Shown one piece after another: positions 1 through 10,773 of a DNA stretch of 64,000 bases. Position numbers and translations under genes: made by a program. Under the pieces are notes generated by a model, which was not told the origin of the DNA, ran no database searches, and saw only the letters and a list, made by a program, of their open reading frames with translations. This DNA comes from Aphelidium insulamus (taxonomy: Eukaryota; Aphelidiomycota; Aphelidea; Aphelidiaceae), in the NCBI GenBank assembly GCA_036784855.1, contig JAZDSV010000002.1, positions 680,001-744,000 of the forward strand, in the 5' to 3' direction. Numbering within the stretch: the stretch's first letter is position 1; each line of letters opens with the position of its first letter.

Positions 1-723
1 CGAGGTGCAGACCAGGTGTCTCCTCTGGCTACCCATTGCCGAAGTGGGAACTTTACTTGCCCTACAATTTGCAAGTCCCCCGGACTTGAATCATTAATTA
101 GTGACGGTATGCGACTTGATATCCATCTCTATACTTTCAACTACTGATTAATAGTGGAGGGCGAGTTTGAGCTGCGTCATGGCAGCGATGTACATATCGG
201 GCCCGCTACATATTACTCGGATAGAAGGCATTACTTCTTACCATTCACAGTACCCAATGTTCAGTCTCACTTACCGACACACCTACTGTCGCCGTTGCTC
301 GACGACTACAATGTAAACAACCATACTGTGGCAGCGACTCTGCTGTTCTCCGTGGCGATCAACAAGCACTCCTTTGGCACGAAGGGCTTTGCGGTGACAA
401 TTGATGGCAGTGACCCTGTAGTGGCTTCGTTGCTGGATATTCGGATATCTGCCTCAGGCAAAGGCGATTACCGGGTGTGGGTGTTTTGCAGAACTGAAGA
501 TAGATATCGTCCGCCGGTGCCGACTCTTGATGTTACGCTGTTTATCAATGCCGACAATCACGGAGTCACAATTTTGGGACGGCGCGTGCACGTTCCACCA
601 GCACTCCCGCACAAGACGTGGCTCTTCATCAGCGACAAGAGCCAACTATGCCTACAACAACACAGTGATTTGTTGCATTCCATGTCATCAGATGGACAAG
701 TTTTAACATTAAACATTTTGTAA
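1..723 (+). CDS. 3' part of an unknown secreted-type protein (5' end outside window)
   Basis: Two exons are visible. The first is open in frame 1 from the window edge to 106. An intron of 48 nt (107-154, GTATGC...TAG) follows, and the second exon runs from 155 to a TAA at 721-723. The frame joins cleanly as a phase-1 junction. The N-terminal fragment has two close cysteines and an N-F-T glycosylation sequon, which suggests an extracytoplasmic protein. The remaining ~190 residues look like a beta-rich domain with no transmembrane segment. I do not recognise the family. The gene converges on eL30 with about 50 bp between stop codons. Confidence 0.6.
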
Positions 724-774
724 GCTCAATGATGTGCTTTATGGTTGTTGGGTGTAATATTTGCGCCTAAACGT

Positions 775-1346
775 TTAAGCGCTGGCCTCTTGGGTGCGGA
801 TAAGATCAGAGTCTCCCTGCAGACGCGAAATTGTGTTAGTGACAAAACAATATCGGAAAACCAAAGACACGATGGTTATTCCAAAGAAGGGCACACGCGT
901 GCACCGATATATGCACGCGCCACCACATCAATCTCGAAACCATCGCGCATGGCACAATAGTACACAATATGTGCATAATACAAAAGTATTTACCGGGTCA
1001 ATGATGCTCAGCGTGCTGACGCGAAAGTACTTTCCGCACGCGGTGCCCATGTCAATGTTGTTGCCGCTGTAGTGGTGCACGCCAGTCTTGGACAGCATGG
1101 CGTAGTACTCCAGCTCGGACTTGCGCAGGGGCGGGCAGTTGCCGGCAATCAGGATCATCTTGGACTTGCCCTGGCGCAGCGTCTTCAAGGTGGACTTGTA
1201 GCCGAGCGTGTACTTGCCGCTCTTCATCACCAAGGCGAGGCGAGAGTTGATGGACTCGATGGCCTTTTTCTGCAGACAAATATAAGCATATAGATATATG
1301 TGTATGCCATGACTCTGCACCGCACCGATTTCTTGTCGGCGACCAT
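775..1346 (-). CDS. RPL30: 60S ribosomal protein eL30
   Basis: Component of the large cytosolic ribosomal subunit. Three exons (1346-1326, 1269-994, 816-775) give 112 residues, the usual eL30 length. The start MVADKKS is followed by the conserved run with [19 protein letters not shown], then [18 protein letters not shown] and [16 protein letters not shown], and the C-terminus contains GDSDLIR. Exon 1 encodes only seven residues before a 56-nt intron. The last intron (993-817, 177 nt) is longer than most here, as is often seen in ribosomal protein genes. Exon junctions are supported by frame and by the family sequence. Confidence 0.96.
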
Positions 1347-1536
1347 TTTCGTTGACGTTTATCTGCTCTGCGAAAGCTGCACTGCAAACGCGTTGATGGA
1401 TGACTTCGCGAAAGAATTTTCCACCAATCACAGCCAACCCATATGTGGGTTAAGGTTCTTCACTTTTAATTCTTGTGCATTTGCATTTCCTGATCATTGC
1501 TGTCCGCCTCGCATTATCAACGCAGTGTACGCCATC

Positions 1537-2881
1537 ATGTCGGTAGACACACTCGCCGCCCCTTCCGCCGCAGATGACGTTCCCACTGATGCGCAGACTA
1601 GCGCTGCTGCTCCCGACGACGATACGCCTGCGTCGCTTCCTGAGCCGTTGACTAGCAGCGGAGCGACATCATCTGCTATGCCGCCTAGTACTGCGCCGAC
1701 GGCCGTGGATGGAGACGCAACCACGGCCGGTGACGAGCAGTATCGATTTGCGCCCAAGACCATGGTGTGGGCCAAAGTTCGTGGATTTCCCTGGTGGCCG
1801 GGACAAGTGATGAGCGAGTCGATGGTGCCGCCCGATCTCAAAGCCAACCCCAGGGCGCCCGGCACGCTGCCCATCTTCTTCTTTGGCACACATGACTAGT
1901 ATGTGCGCATGGCTACTGTGTGGCTACTTCATCTGACCTACGCCACACAGCACGTACGTGCGGCCAGAAGAGTTGAAGCTCTACGCTGAAATGAAGTCCA
2001 GCGGCCCGCAAAGCAGACGAAAAGCGCTGATAGCCGCGGTGAAGGAGGCGAACCTACCGCTAGATGTGGAAGATTTTTTTGCACGTGCTGCTGTTGCGCG
2101 CCAGGAGATTGAGGATGCCGCGGCCGATGACGATGACGCCGGCGACGAGGACGATGAAGATTACGAAGAGCCGGCCGCAAAGAGGGCTAAGCATAGCAGA
2201 CGCTCGCTTGGCACGGAGCTCACCAAGCGGAAACGCGAATCGATGACAAGTGAACCGACCAGGAAGGCACCTCGTCGTAAGTCCACTGGCTCTGCCGCCG
2301 TCCTGGCATCGAAGCAGGCGCCCACTGACAGGAACCGGCTGTTGACGCTGCGGCACAAACTGCAAAAGATATTCCTCTCGGATCCTGTCCGCGAAGCCGA
2401 TTTCCCTAAAGTGGACGCTCTTATGACCGAGGTGGAGAACTATGAAGTCAATGTCGATTCACTGAAGGTGCTTGGCGCTGACGAAGTACTTTGCACATTA
2501 CTAACTCATCATTTTCAGGAAACGCGAATTGGTAAAGTGATACGGCGCATCAGCGGCATGACCATCCCGAATGAGCCGGCCAATGTGGTCTCTCGTTGTT
2601 CCGCTCTAATGAAGCAGTGGAAGAAAATACTTGCCGAAGTTGGATCAACTGCAGATTCAAAGGCAGCACCACCTCAACTACCTGAACCACTGATCAGCAC
2701 CGGTGCAGAGACCTTGTCGGAGGAGACGGAGCAGAAAATGAGCCTGCAGGTGGACAAGGAGTCCATGAGAAACGGTGGTATGAAAACTCTGGCGTCGGTG
2801 GCGGTGGCCTCACTGGAATCAACCTGCGTAACAACAGAAGTATCAGTCGACTCAGGGCTTATCCAGACTCAGCAGGTGTAA
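1537..2881 (+). CDS. PWWP-domain chromatin protein with TFIIS-N/IBD-like domain
   Basis: Predicted nuclear chromatin reader of 413 residues. The N-terminus is Ala/Thr-rich and disordered. The PWWP domain starts near residue 75 (MVWAKVRGFPWWPGQV) and continues across intron 1 (1899-1950) into FFGTHDYTYVRPEEL. An acidic stretch and basic patches follow, then a helical domain (DRNRLLTLRHKLQKIF ... KETRIGKVIRRISG ... ALMKQWKKIL) that resembles the TFIIS N-terminal domain and LEDGF integrase-binding domain. I place a second intron at 2468-2518: it is 51 nt, has no in-frame stop and holds a perfect TACTAAC branch site. Removing it restores the TFIIS-N match. Relatives include LEDGF/HRP2 and PWWP-TFIIS proteins; the exact orthologue is unclear. 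Confidence 0.85.
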
Positions 2882-2989
2882 TAATGTGGAGATCCTTTCG
2901 TCTCGGCAAGCGTATTAGTTTCATTAGTAAAAAAAATCATCATTTAAACTGCGAGTTTTCATGCTCTTAATACATCTTCCAATCAACCT

Positions 2990-3407
2990 ATGACAACAGG
3001 CACAACAGCGGGCGAGTGGTTGCGCCTGCACCGCTCATCCGCCAACACCGCCACAGACCCTCGCCGCATGGCCTGTGCCCTTCCCGCATCCAAAACACTT
3101 GCGGCCAGCGATGAGGCTCACCTGGATGTGGCGCCTATTGCCTTCATGCTGGCCTTATTCGGCTTTAGCAACAAGGTGGCGCCACTACTGTACATGTCGC
3201 TTGCACTGACAATGGTGGGCTACGCGTATCGTCAGCGAGAGCAGTCGGGTCTGCTGTACTACGTGCAGTCTGCGTTGACTGTGAGGTACGTGATGCTTAT
3301 TGACTTTACGCGTATATATATATATATATATATAATCGCATAGCTTTGCGCTTATGGGCATGGCAATGATGTGGACCGAGCGACTGCAGCAAATATATAC
3401 TGTCTGA
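2990..3407 (+). CDS. Asterix/PAT10 (WDR83OS) family ER membrane protein
   Basis: Small membrane protein of 119 residues in two exons (2990-3285, 3344-3407). It has the family's DPRR motif near residue 24, then hydrophobic segments around VAPIAFMLALFGFSNKV and PLLYMSLALTMVGYAY, and a C-terminal segment with SALTVSFALMGMAMMW. Asterix/PAT10 binds CCDC47 in the PAT complex, which chaperones multipass membrane proteins at the translocon. The intron (3286-3343) consists largely of a TA microsatellite. The conserved C-terminal segment appears only after splicing, which supports the junction. The assignment rests on motif order and length, not a search. Confidence 0.75.
3312..3334. repeat. (TA)n microsatellite in the Asterix intron
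   Basis: About eleven TA units lie inside the intron at 3286-3343. Similar TA runs occur in other introns of this window. Confidence 0.9.
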
Positions 3408-3687
3408 TTATACTGCTTATGTACATTGATAATGTATCTGCGCTGTGGAGTGGAAGCTGTTTGACATACGGTGAGCCTTGGTCGCATAAAGTCGGCAAGT
3501 ATGTAGCTCTGCAAAAAGGAGCCGTAAACGGTAGCATCACATTGGCCACACACATGCTAATGTTTCTTTTGTCTAGACATCTCAGTGGCGACAGGCATAC
3601 CAGTTTGCACTCGACGTTTTCACCACTCGGCGATTTGTGACGCCACCCATGCCAACCTTAATGTGGCGTTTTTAACCATTCCTAATC

Positions 3688-3917
3688 ATGAAGTTTGCAA
3701 TCGCCTTGGCGGTCGTCGCCGGCGTAGCTTGGGCACAGAGCGCACCGGCTACTGGCGTGGCTGGCGTGGCCAAGAGCAGTGGAGACGCCAACAATGGAGC
3801 AGGCAAAAATACGATTACGATTCTTGCGTCGGTATTTGGCGGCGACCAAGCGAAATTTCACGAACGCGTGGACCGCGTCTTTGATGCTTTCAATGCCAAA
3901 AAGGCAAGTGGTGCCAT

Positions 3918-3949
<32 letters not shown>

Positions 3950-4772
3950 GAAGTTTTCGTGCTCATTATACGCAGGATGACGTGCTGGATGACGAAGACG
4001 TGGTGGTCAAATTGTCTGCGAACGCCACCAGCGAGGACAAGGAGCATCTGAAAAAGGCGTGGAAGGATCTGCGATCTGACTTTGACACCAACGGCGATGG
4101 CAAAGTTACGCGCGAGGAATTCCATGCCGGAATGAGCAATTTTGCCGCTATGCCCATCTCCTCCGATAAGGGTGTGTTATGTATATATGTGTTAACATCA
4201 TTGACATGGCTAGCGGTGTGCGAGCTGGCCAAAAAGTCGCGTCAGACGTGCCAGGCCAGTCCGCTGACCAATAAGCCGCTCTTGTACGACGCCAGAGTGG
4301 CCACCGCCCACTTTTTGTGCAAGACCGGCATCAGCAGTCTGGTGGACAACTCGCTGGAAAAGTGTGTGATCAACAATGGTGGTTCGTGTTCCGCCATTGC
4401 CGATTGCTACCACAAACACGATGAGCACGAGGATGAAGCGCCTAAACCCACGAATGGCACGGCTGTTGCGCTGTCCAAGCGTGGTATGTTTTAAATGTAT
4501 TGGTACAACTAGAGTATCTGTAGCTAATCATAATAGAATTCAAGCTCTCTGTATTTGCATGGAAGGTCTGGTTTTGGGCATCGGCGATTTTGATGGTTGG
4601 ATTCCTGATCATATATGGTCAATACCTGGCGGTTGTTCTTGCTATGCCATCAATTTTACTGGCCGGAGCGTGGGGAATTGATTTCAACAAACTGGCCGAC
4701 AAGTCCGGGTCCGACCTCAAGAAGCTGGGACACGAGATTGTGAGCGCGTTTGAGAAGCTTAAAACACTATAG
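3688..4772 (+). CDS. Signal-peptide, EF-hand, single-pass membrane protein of unknown function
   Basis: Four exons (3688-3921, 3976-4171, 4214-4483, 4537-4772) encode 311 residues. The N-terminus is a signal peptide (MKFAIALAVVAGVAWAQS). Exon 2 carries one canonical EF-hand loop, DTNGDGKVTREEF, so calcium binding is likely. Exon 3 holds a six-cysteine region (CELAKKSRQTC ... CKTG ... CVINNGGSCSAIADC). Exon 4 encodes a long hydrophobic segment and ends in an amphipathic helix. The topology suggests a lumenal or extracellular calcium-binding domain anchored by the C-terminal membrane segment. The second intron is 42 nt and stop-free, so it can be misread as coding. I do not recognise a named family. 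Confidence 0.8.
3922..3949. repeat. (TA)n microsatellite in intron 1 of the EF-hand gene
   Basis: The TA run starts directly at the GT donor of the intron at 3922-3975, so the donor sequence is itself part of the repeat. Confidence 0.9.
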
Positions 4773-5308
4773 CCCTCACTGGGAATAGGGGGAAATACCA
4801 TAACAGCAATTGCAATAGATACATCGCGGAATAATATGCAGCGCTTCCACGGAATGTGCATATAAAGCATTGGTCAGCGCGTCGATGATAATGCATATAT
4901 TTACGATGCAGAGTTTATGCCAATATTTTGGCGCTGTATCTTGCGCCAAGTTTCAGTGGCCGGCTATACACGTAACTTGCCAAGCGAAAACGGTGGCGTC
5001 TAATCCCATCATTTTGGTCATCGTCGCCCGTCCGCGAACCGCTCCGGAACAATTGTGTGGCAGACAACTGCCGCAATAAAATCCCAGTGTGCTAATATGC
5101 TGCTTCCAGAGCAGAGATACGTCCTTAATTTAACAATTGCACAACTTGGAGCATATGATAAGCGGGCATCTGCAACTTATGAGAATAAGCAGAGCAATCT
5201 TCAGAAGTCTTTCAGCGTGCGAGTGCAAGTACGTGCAGCGAATATGACGTGGATCATGACTGTTGTCCGGTTTCTTATTGCACGTGCGTACCTGAACTAC
5301 AATTGCAG

Positions 5309-6720
5309 ATGGCCGGCGATTCTGGCGCAGAAGACACGCACGACACAGGTATGCTACACGTGGTTGAGTGTCCTTCATATATTGACCTCATATGCCCTTA
5401 ATGTACAGTGAAGGAGTACTACGCCAAGGTGTTGAGCACGCAAAAGGACCTGAAGGCACGTCGTGTCCACGAGTATGAACCCTTGATGACCACAGCGCGA
5501 TAGACCAACGCTTGCTGCGTGGCCAAAGGCAACACGGTCAGCAAGAATGTGCGCGACATCATGGCCAAGGTGCCGGATGCAGTCATGGTGCGTCTGCATG
5601 TACATCGTCACTCAACTCCCTCGTGACGCGGTGTCACAGGAAAAGTTCTATGGCTGCGGCAGTCCCCTGCCAGCTGGCATTAAGGGACTCTCTGTGCTGG
5701 ACCTGGGCTCCGGCTCTGGACGGGACTGTGAGTAAATTGACCAGTATACTAGGCCAATCGTCTCATTCCGCGGGAAGGCTACGTCGCCGCGGCACTGGTC
5801 GGGCCCAGTGGCTCTGTGACTGGCATAGATATGACGACGGAACAGGTCAAGGTGGCCACGGACAATGTCGGCGCGTTTGCCAGCAACCTGGGATGGACGC
5901 CCAACTTGAAGTTTGTCACTGGCTACATTGAGGACCTTCGAGGTGGTGGCTACTATGTGAAGCAGACGAATTAGCACATTGACTGATGTGGTTCTGCAGG
6001 TGCGGGCATCGCAGATGGAAGCATGGACTTGGTCATCTCGAATTGTGTGGTCAACCTGTCTCCGGACAAGCAGGCGGTTCTGCGCGCGGCGTACCAGTGC
6101 CTGCGTCACGGCGGTGAATTCTATTTCTCCGACGTGTACTCGTCGCGCCGCATCGGCGAGGAGCTTCGTCGTGACCCCGTACTGTGGGGCGAGTGTCTGT
6201 CTGGAGCGCTGTACGAACACGATCTGGACACACTGGCCAAGTCTGTCGGCTTTGGAGATCCGCGCGAGGTGTCCCGCGCCGAGGTGACAGTGGGCAATGC
6301 AGAGTTGAAGTCGCAGCTGGGCAACACCACCTTCTGGAGCATCACTTACCGACTGTTCAAATTGCCGCCGGGACGTCTGGAGCCGCGCTGTGAGGACTAT
6401 GGACAGGTGGCCGTATACAACGGGTATGTTATTGTAGGGGCGGACAACTGTGTGTGTGTGTGTCGCTGGTAGTCTTATGAAATTGCAGCGGAATGACGGA
6501 CTGTCCAGCCATGTACAAACTGGATGATCACCACGCGTTTGAGCGCAACAAGCCGGCACTGGTGTGCGGCAACACGGCGTCCATGCTGCAGGAAACGTGG
6601 CTGAAGCCGTACTTTACCGTCAGCGGCGACCGCTCCGTCCACTACGGACTTTTTCCGTGCGCTACGCCTCCGGAGAATGTGCGTGGGGCTCCCGTCAGGC
6701 CGTCTGGAGCCTGTTGCTAA
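5309..6720 (+). CDS. AS3MT: Arsenite methyltransferase
   Basis: SAM-dependent enzyme that methylates trivalent arsenic, usually in the cytosol. Seven exons (5309-5348, 5409-5455, 5504-5587, 5640-5727, 5778-5942, 6000-6423, 6489-6720) give 359 residues, close to animal AS3MT. The SAM motif is VLDLGSGSGRDCYVAAALVG. All four cysteine sites known from characterised enzymes are present: TNACC, FYGCGSPLP, ISNCVVNL and LWGECLSGALY. The C-terminus ends in a Cys pair (GACC). Intron 2 (5456-5503) has a GCACGT donor, and no GT donor keeps the reading frame. The 3' end converges on UPF3. Confidence 0.95.
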
Positions 6721-6881
6721 CTTAGCATTTCTCATCTCATTTAATGCATAATATATAATTGATACGGCCATCAGAACAGCCGTGACGGCACCGCTTTCAA
6801 CTTTGCAGCAAGTCAGTGAGGGTGACCGCATCGCTACATTGCGTGGCAGAGTGTACCATGCGGAAACAGAACTGCCAGGAA

Positions 6882-8158
6882 CTAAATAGGCGTGCATTCT
6901 TGCTGACCGCCACCATCGCCGCCTCTGCCTCTGCCACCGCGTCCTCCCCGCCCACGACCACGACCACGTCCACGATATCCTCCACGTCCATCTTCGCCAC
7001 CAGAAACTGAACCACCGCCGCCACGTCCAGCACCGTCTACACCGCTGTACTTGCCACCGCGGCCTCTGCCACGACCACGACCAGTCGATTGTTGTGCAGT
7101 ATTCGGACCACTGCCGCCACCGCTGCTTGAAGGTCTGCTGCTGGGCGACTGACTGTCTCCGGCTGCGGCCAGCGGTTTCTGCAATATCTGCACCTTTCCT
7201 GACGTCGTCGGATCAGCTGCTGCACATGCAGAGAAGCATGTCAGCATACTGCGCTGATGATCAAGTACAAACCTCCCGCTGCCGGAGCCTTATTCTTGGA
7301 CTTGTTCTTGTTCTTGTTCTTGTTCTTGGACTTCTTGCCTTCCTTGCTGTCTCTTGTAACTGGCGGATATGAAGTGGCTTCACGTGTGGACGGTAAAGCC
7401 GCTGAAGACGACGTCGATGATGGAGGAGCAGCACCGGCCCGCTTCAGGGCCTTGTTGATGCGCTTGGTCTTGGCGGCCAGGCGCTGTTCACGCTTCCGCC
7501 GTATATACTCTAGCAGATGGCTCTGGCCACTTATGGCTGCCGCCGTCGCGTCAGCACTGGTGGGCGTGGCAGATTTGCCAGCTGTCGACATGGCAGCCAG
7601 CCGCGAGGCAATGTCCCGCTGGAACGCCAAATAGTCCGGGTCCTGCATGATGGTGCCGGCTCTGGGATCCGCGCGGACTCTTGGCTGTTGTTGCAGAGTA
7701 TCGGCACCACCTCCAGTCACTCCACCGTCACGCTGGTTGGGTGCAAACTCGACCACCGCAAAGTGTTGCTCGCCTATGTACCTCCATCAGGATTACTTGG
7801 CACACAAGGAGCCGTGTGTGATGTAGCGCACCGTGCTTGTTGACAAAGCGCCAGCCGTTGAATGCAGCATGAAAGTCCAGCAGAGGGGCGGCACCGGCAC
7901 CCACGCTGAATGTCAGGTAGGCACGGGAATATTCCGGCAGTTTCGTGGTGGCGATTCTGTGCGCGCCGTCAGTATGAGTGGGAAAGCACACAGATACACA
8001 GCTGCTGCATACCCCGCTGGCCGCGGTGAGAGTGCCTTGCCAGCGCAATACTGCACCTGCGCAATATGCGGCATCCACTTGGCGATGGCGGCGCGGAAAA
8101 CGCTCTCTGGCAGCGCGGGCGGCAATCGGCGCACCACAACGCGGTTCCTGGTGGACAT
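6882..8158 (-). CDS. UPF3: Nonsense-mediated decay factor UPF3
   Basis: Adaptor in nonsense-mediated mRNA decay that binds UPF2. Four exons (8158-8013, 7956-7832, 7773-7273, 7219-6882) give 369 residues. The N-terminal Smg4/UPF3 RNP-like domain is recognisable by NRVVVRRLPPALPESVF, SRAYLTF, FNGWRFVNKHG and HFAVVEFAPNQR. A basic helical region (EYIRRKREQRLAAKTKRINK) and a Lys/Asn-rich stretch follow. The C-terminus is a long Arg-Gly-rich tail with many GRGRGRG repeats. No obvious exon-junction-complex-binding motif was seen, and the RG tail may replace it in RNA or protein binding (inference). Confidence 0.92.
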
Positions 8159-8317
8159 TGTGTCTTTGTGGTGGTTCAGAGTGTCTCTCAAGCACAGTCC
8201 CAGTCACTCTGCATATAACGCTTACAGTATGTACAGTATGTATTCTATTTCTCTTCTCTCTCTCTCTCTATTTTATATAGATAGTATATATATATAATAT
8301 GCACAAAAAGACAAGAT

Positions 8318-8955
8318 CTATAGAAATGCACTGAATAGGGCCGCCGAGATACACAAGGCGACGGCGGAATATGAAGTTTTCCGTGAAGTGGAGGCAGCAT
8401 TGGCAGAGGGCGACTTTTTCGGCCGCAGCGTGATTACCGTGAGCCCCGTGCCAGTGGGGGGCGCAGGCTGTGTGCCACTCGGTGCTGTGGAAGAGGTGTC
8501 TGCACTGCTTCCGACGCCGCCACTGTTCCCACTGCCATTGCCGCCACCGCAATACGCGGGACCAGACCCACAGAATCCCCACTGCGAGCAGCACTGTTGC
8601 ACGCCGTCACGTACACCACACGTGCGACCACCGGCTGACGCGCCACACTCTGGCCCCGAAGGTGCTAAAGTGAGCGGTGGCGGTGCCGGCGTAATATTAT
8701 TTCCACCACTGCCACAGTGTTGCTCCGTGACACCACAGTAGCCCCTATGTATGTACAGTATAAGTCTCACTTAGATTTACATACAATAAGATGCATCAAC
8801 CACACCACGCACCATGAAGAGCAGCATTGTCCCGCCGGACAGTCGGCAGCCGTGGAACACAGACCATTCTGTGCGCTGGCCACGTTAAGCACATTGCCCA
8901 CGCACAGCAACAGTAGTGCCACCCGCGCCATCGCTATTCTATGGAATCTATGCAT
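8318..8955 (-). CDS. Hevein-type chitin-binding protein, probably GPI-anchored
   Basis: Two exons (8955-8814/8813 and 8744-8318). The N-terminus is a signal peptide (ARVALLLLCVGNVLNVASAQ). Two chitin-binding type 1 modules follow. The first (GLCSTAADCPAGQCCSSWGY then CGVTEQHCG) is completed across the intron. The second contains CGVRDGVQQCCSQWGFCG. A Ser/Thr/Gly-rich spacer leads to a C-terminal hydrophobic tail ending at AALFSAFL, typical of a GPI-anchor signal. It probably binds chitin at the cell wall or surface. Start choice is MHRFHRIA at 8955; an in-frame ATG lies upstream at 9015 and another downstream at the M of MARVALLL. Confidence 0.82.
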
Positions 8956-9232
8956 GTTATATTTATAACTGTTAATCTGCCGTTGTTTTGTAAGCAGCGA
9001 TGAGAACTTTGTCACACTTTTAGTTGCCGCAGCGCGCGCTGTGATTGGTCAGGTGGGGCGCGTTGTGGTACAACAAAGATTGCACAAGCATTCGCCTACA
9101 ATATAATTGCGTTGCATACAGTTACTATAGTTTAAGTATATAGGTGTGAGTTGAATATACATAGTCTTGTGAGTGTATGTTCCTTGGCACAGATCTGCAT
9201 AAATCAACTAAAAAATCAACTTCTAAAAAAAA

Positions 9233-10677
9233 ATGAATAATCGACTCCAACTGGGCATCAACAGCGTCGGCAATGTACGCGTGCCTTGCCTCGTAGCTGT
9301 ATGCCAAGCCACTCACATATGCTGCCACTCACAGGTTACTGCCACGGACTATCCGGGGACGCGGTTTGGCGTAGATGACGCGTACGACTCGGAGAGATTC
9401 AACGCGGTTCGTGCACATACTACAATATACATTCCTATACATATAATAATGCGGTGTAGAATACCCGCGTGCAGGTGATGAGGGTGACGCCGGCTATGCT
9501 GGAATTCGATTTGGTTGGCGTGGACTCGTCGTTGGCCAATGCTTTCCGCCGCATCATGATTGCCGACGTGCCCACCATGGCCATTGAGAATGTTTTCATC
9601 AAGGATAATACCGGTGTGGTGCTGGATGAACTGCTGGCTCACCGCGTTGGTCTCATTCCCATTCATGCGGACCCTCGTCACTTTGTGAAGAAGGCTGATG
9701 GTACATTGATGCACCTCTAGTGCTTTCTCTGTACTTTATTTACGATATTATACCAACTATATCTACTTACACTTAAATATTTATTTTATGCAGGCAAGGA
9801 TACGGCAATGACAGACCGCAACACGCTCATATTCCGGCTGACGGTGGACTGCAAGCAGAAGGGGAAAAAGGCCGTGGCCGCAGCGGGACCAGATGCCCCG
9901 CCCGAAAACCTGTACACCAACCCCACTGTGAAGGCGCACCACGTCCGCTGGGTCGCCATAGAATCGCAGATGGAACTGTCGGCAGAGTCCACTGGCGCTT
10001 TATTGCCGCGCTACTCATTCGCCGACTACTGGAAGCAGCAGGCGCTACAGTACGGCAAGCGCATGAAGAGCAACGGCTTGAAAGCGATGCGTCTGGCCCC
10101 GCCGGCCGCCGACGCCACACGATCCGACGTGACCGAGACGGCGGACGAGACAGTGTACACGGACCATCGCCAGTGGACCATCCGCCCCATGCACCCCGAC
10201 ATCATCGCCGCCAAACTGCGCCCCGGCCAAGCCATCGACATGGAGATGCACGCCGTCAAGGGCGCCGGTCGCACGCACGCCAAGTGGAGCCCGTGCGCCA
10301 CCGCCTCCTACCGCCTCCTGCCCGTCATCACGATCCTGCAGCCGATCCGCGGCCAGGACGCCGACAAGTTCCAGCGCTGTTTCGCGCCGGGTGTCATTGG
10401 CGTACGGCCCGCCAAGGACGGGCGGGAGCGTGAGGCGTACGTGCTGGAGCCGCGCCTGGACACCGTGAGCCGCGAGTGTCTGCGGCATCCAGAGTTCCAG
10501 GGCAAGGTGCGGCTAGAGCGGCAGCGCGACCACTTTATATTCCAGGTGGAGTCCGCGGGGCAGTACGACTCGCCGGTGGACATTTTCCTGGAGGCCGGTC
10601 GCATACTGACGCAAAAGTGCCGCTCACTCCGACAGCAGCTGGATGCGCTGCAGGGTGTCCAGCAGCCATCCCGGTAG
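9233..10677 (+). CDS. RPC40: RNA polymerases I and III subunit RPAC1 (AC40)
   Basis: Shared assembly subunit of RNA polymerases I and III, homologous to RPB3 and bacterial alpha. Four exons (9233-9274, 9335-9406, 9475-9700, 9794-10677) give 407 residues. Motifs are TDYPGTRFGVDDAYDSERF, the alpha-type LANAFRRIMIADVPTMAIE, LLAHRVGLIPIHADPR, RPGQAIDMEMHAVKGAGRTH, ATASYRLLP and CFAPGVI. Compared with human POLR1C there is an insertion of roughly 50-60 residues before TDHRQWTIRPMHPD, containing SADYWKQ-like and Ala-rich sequence. Intron 1 is 60 nt, in frame and stop-free. Confidence 0.95.
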
Positions 10678-10773
10678 TGGCTGATAGTGACTGTCGGTCT
10701 ACATTACACCAATACAGATAATCTCTAGATGGCTCTGACACATGTATCAATGCAACGGCAGGTTTATTTGTGG

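Noticed and set aside
1300-1536. N-terminal extension of the PWWP protein upstream of 1537
   Set aside because: The frame is open but overlaps the eL30 5' region and lacks protein-like character; the ATG at 1537 gives a normal start.
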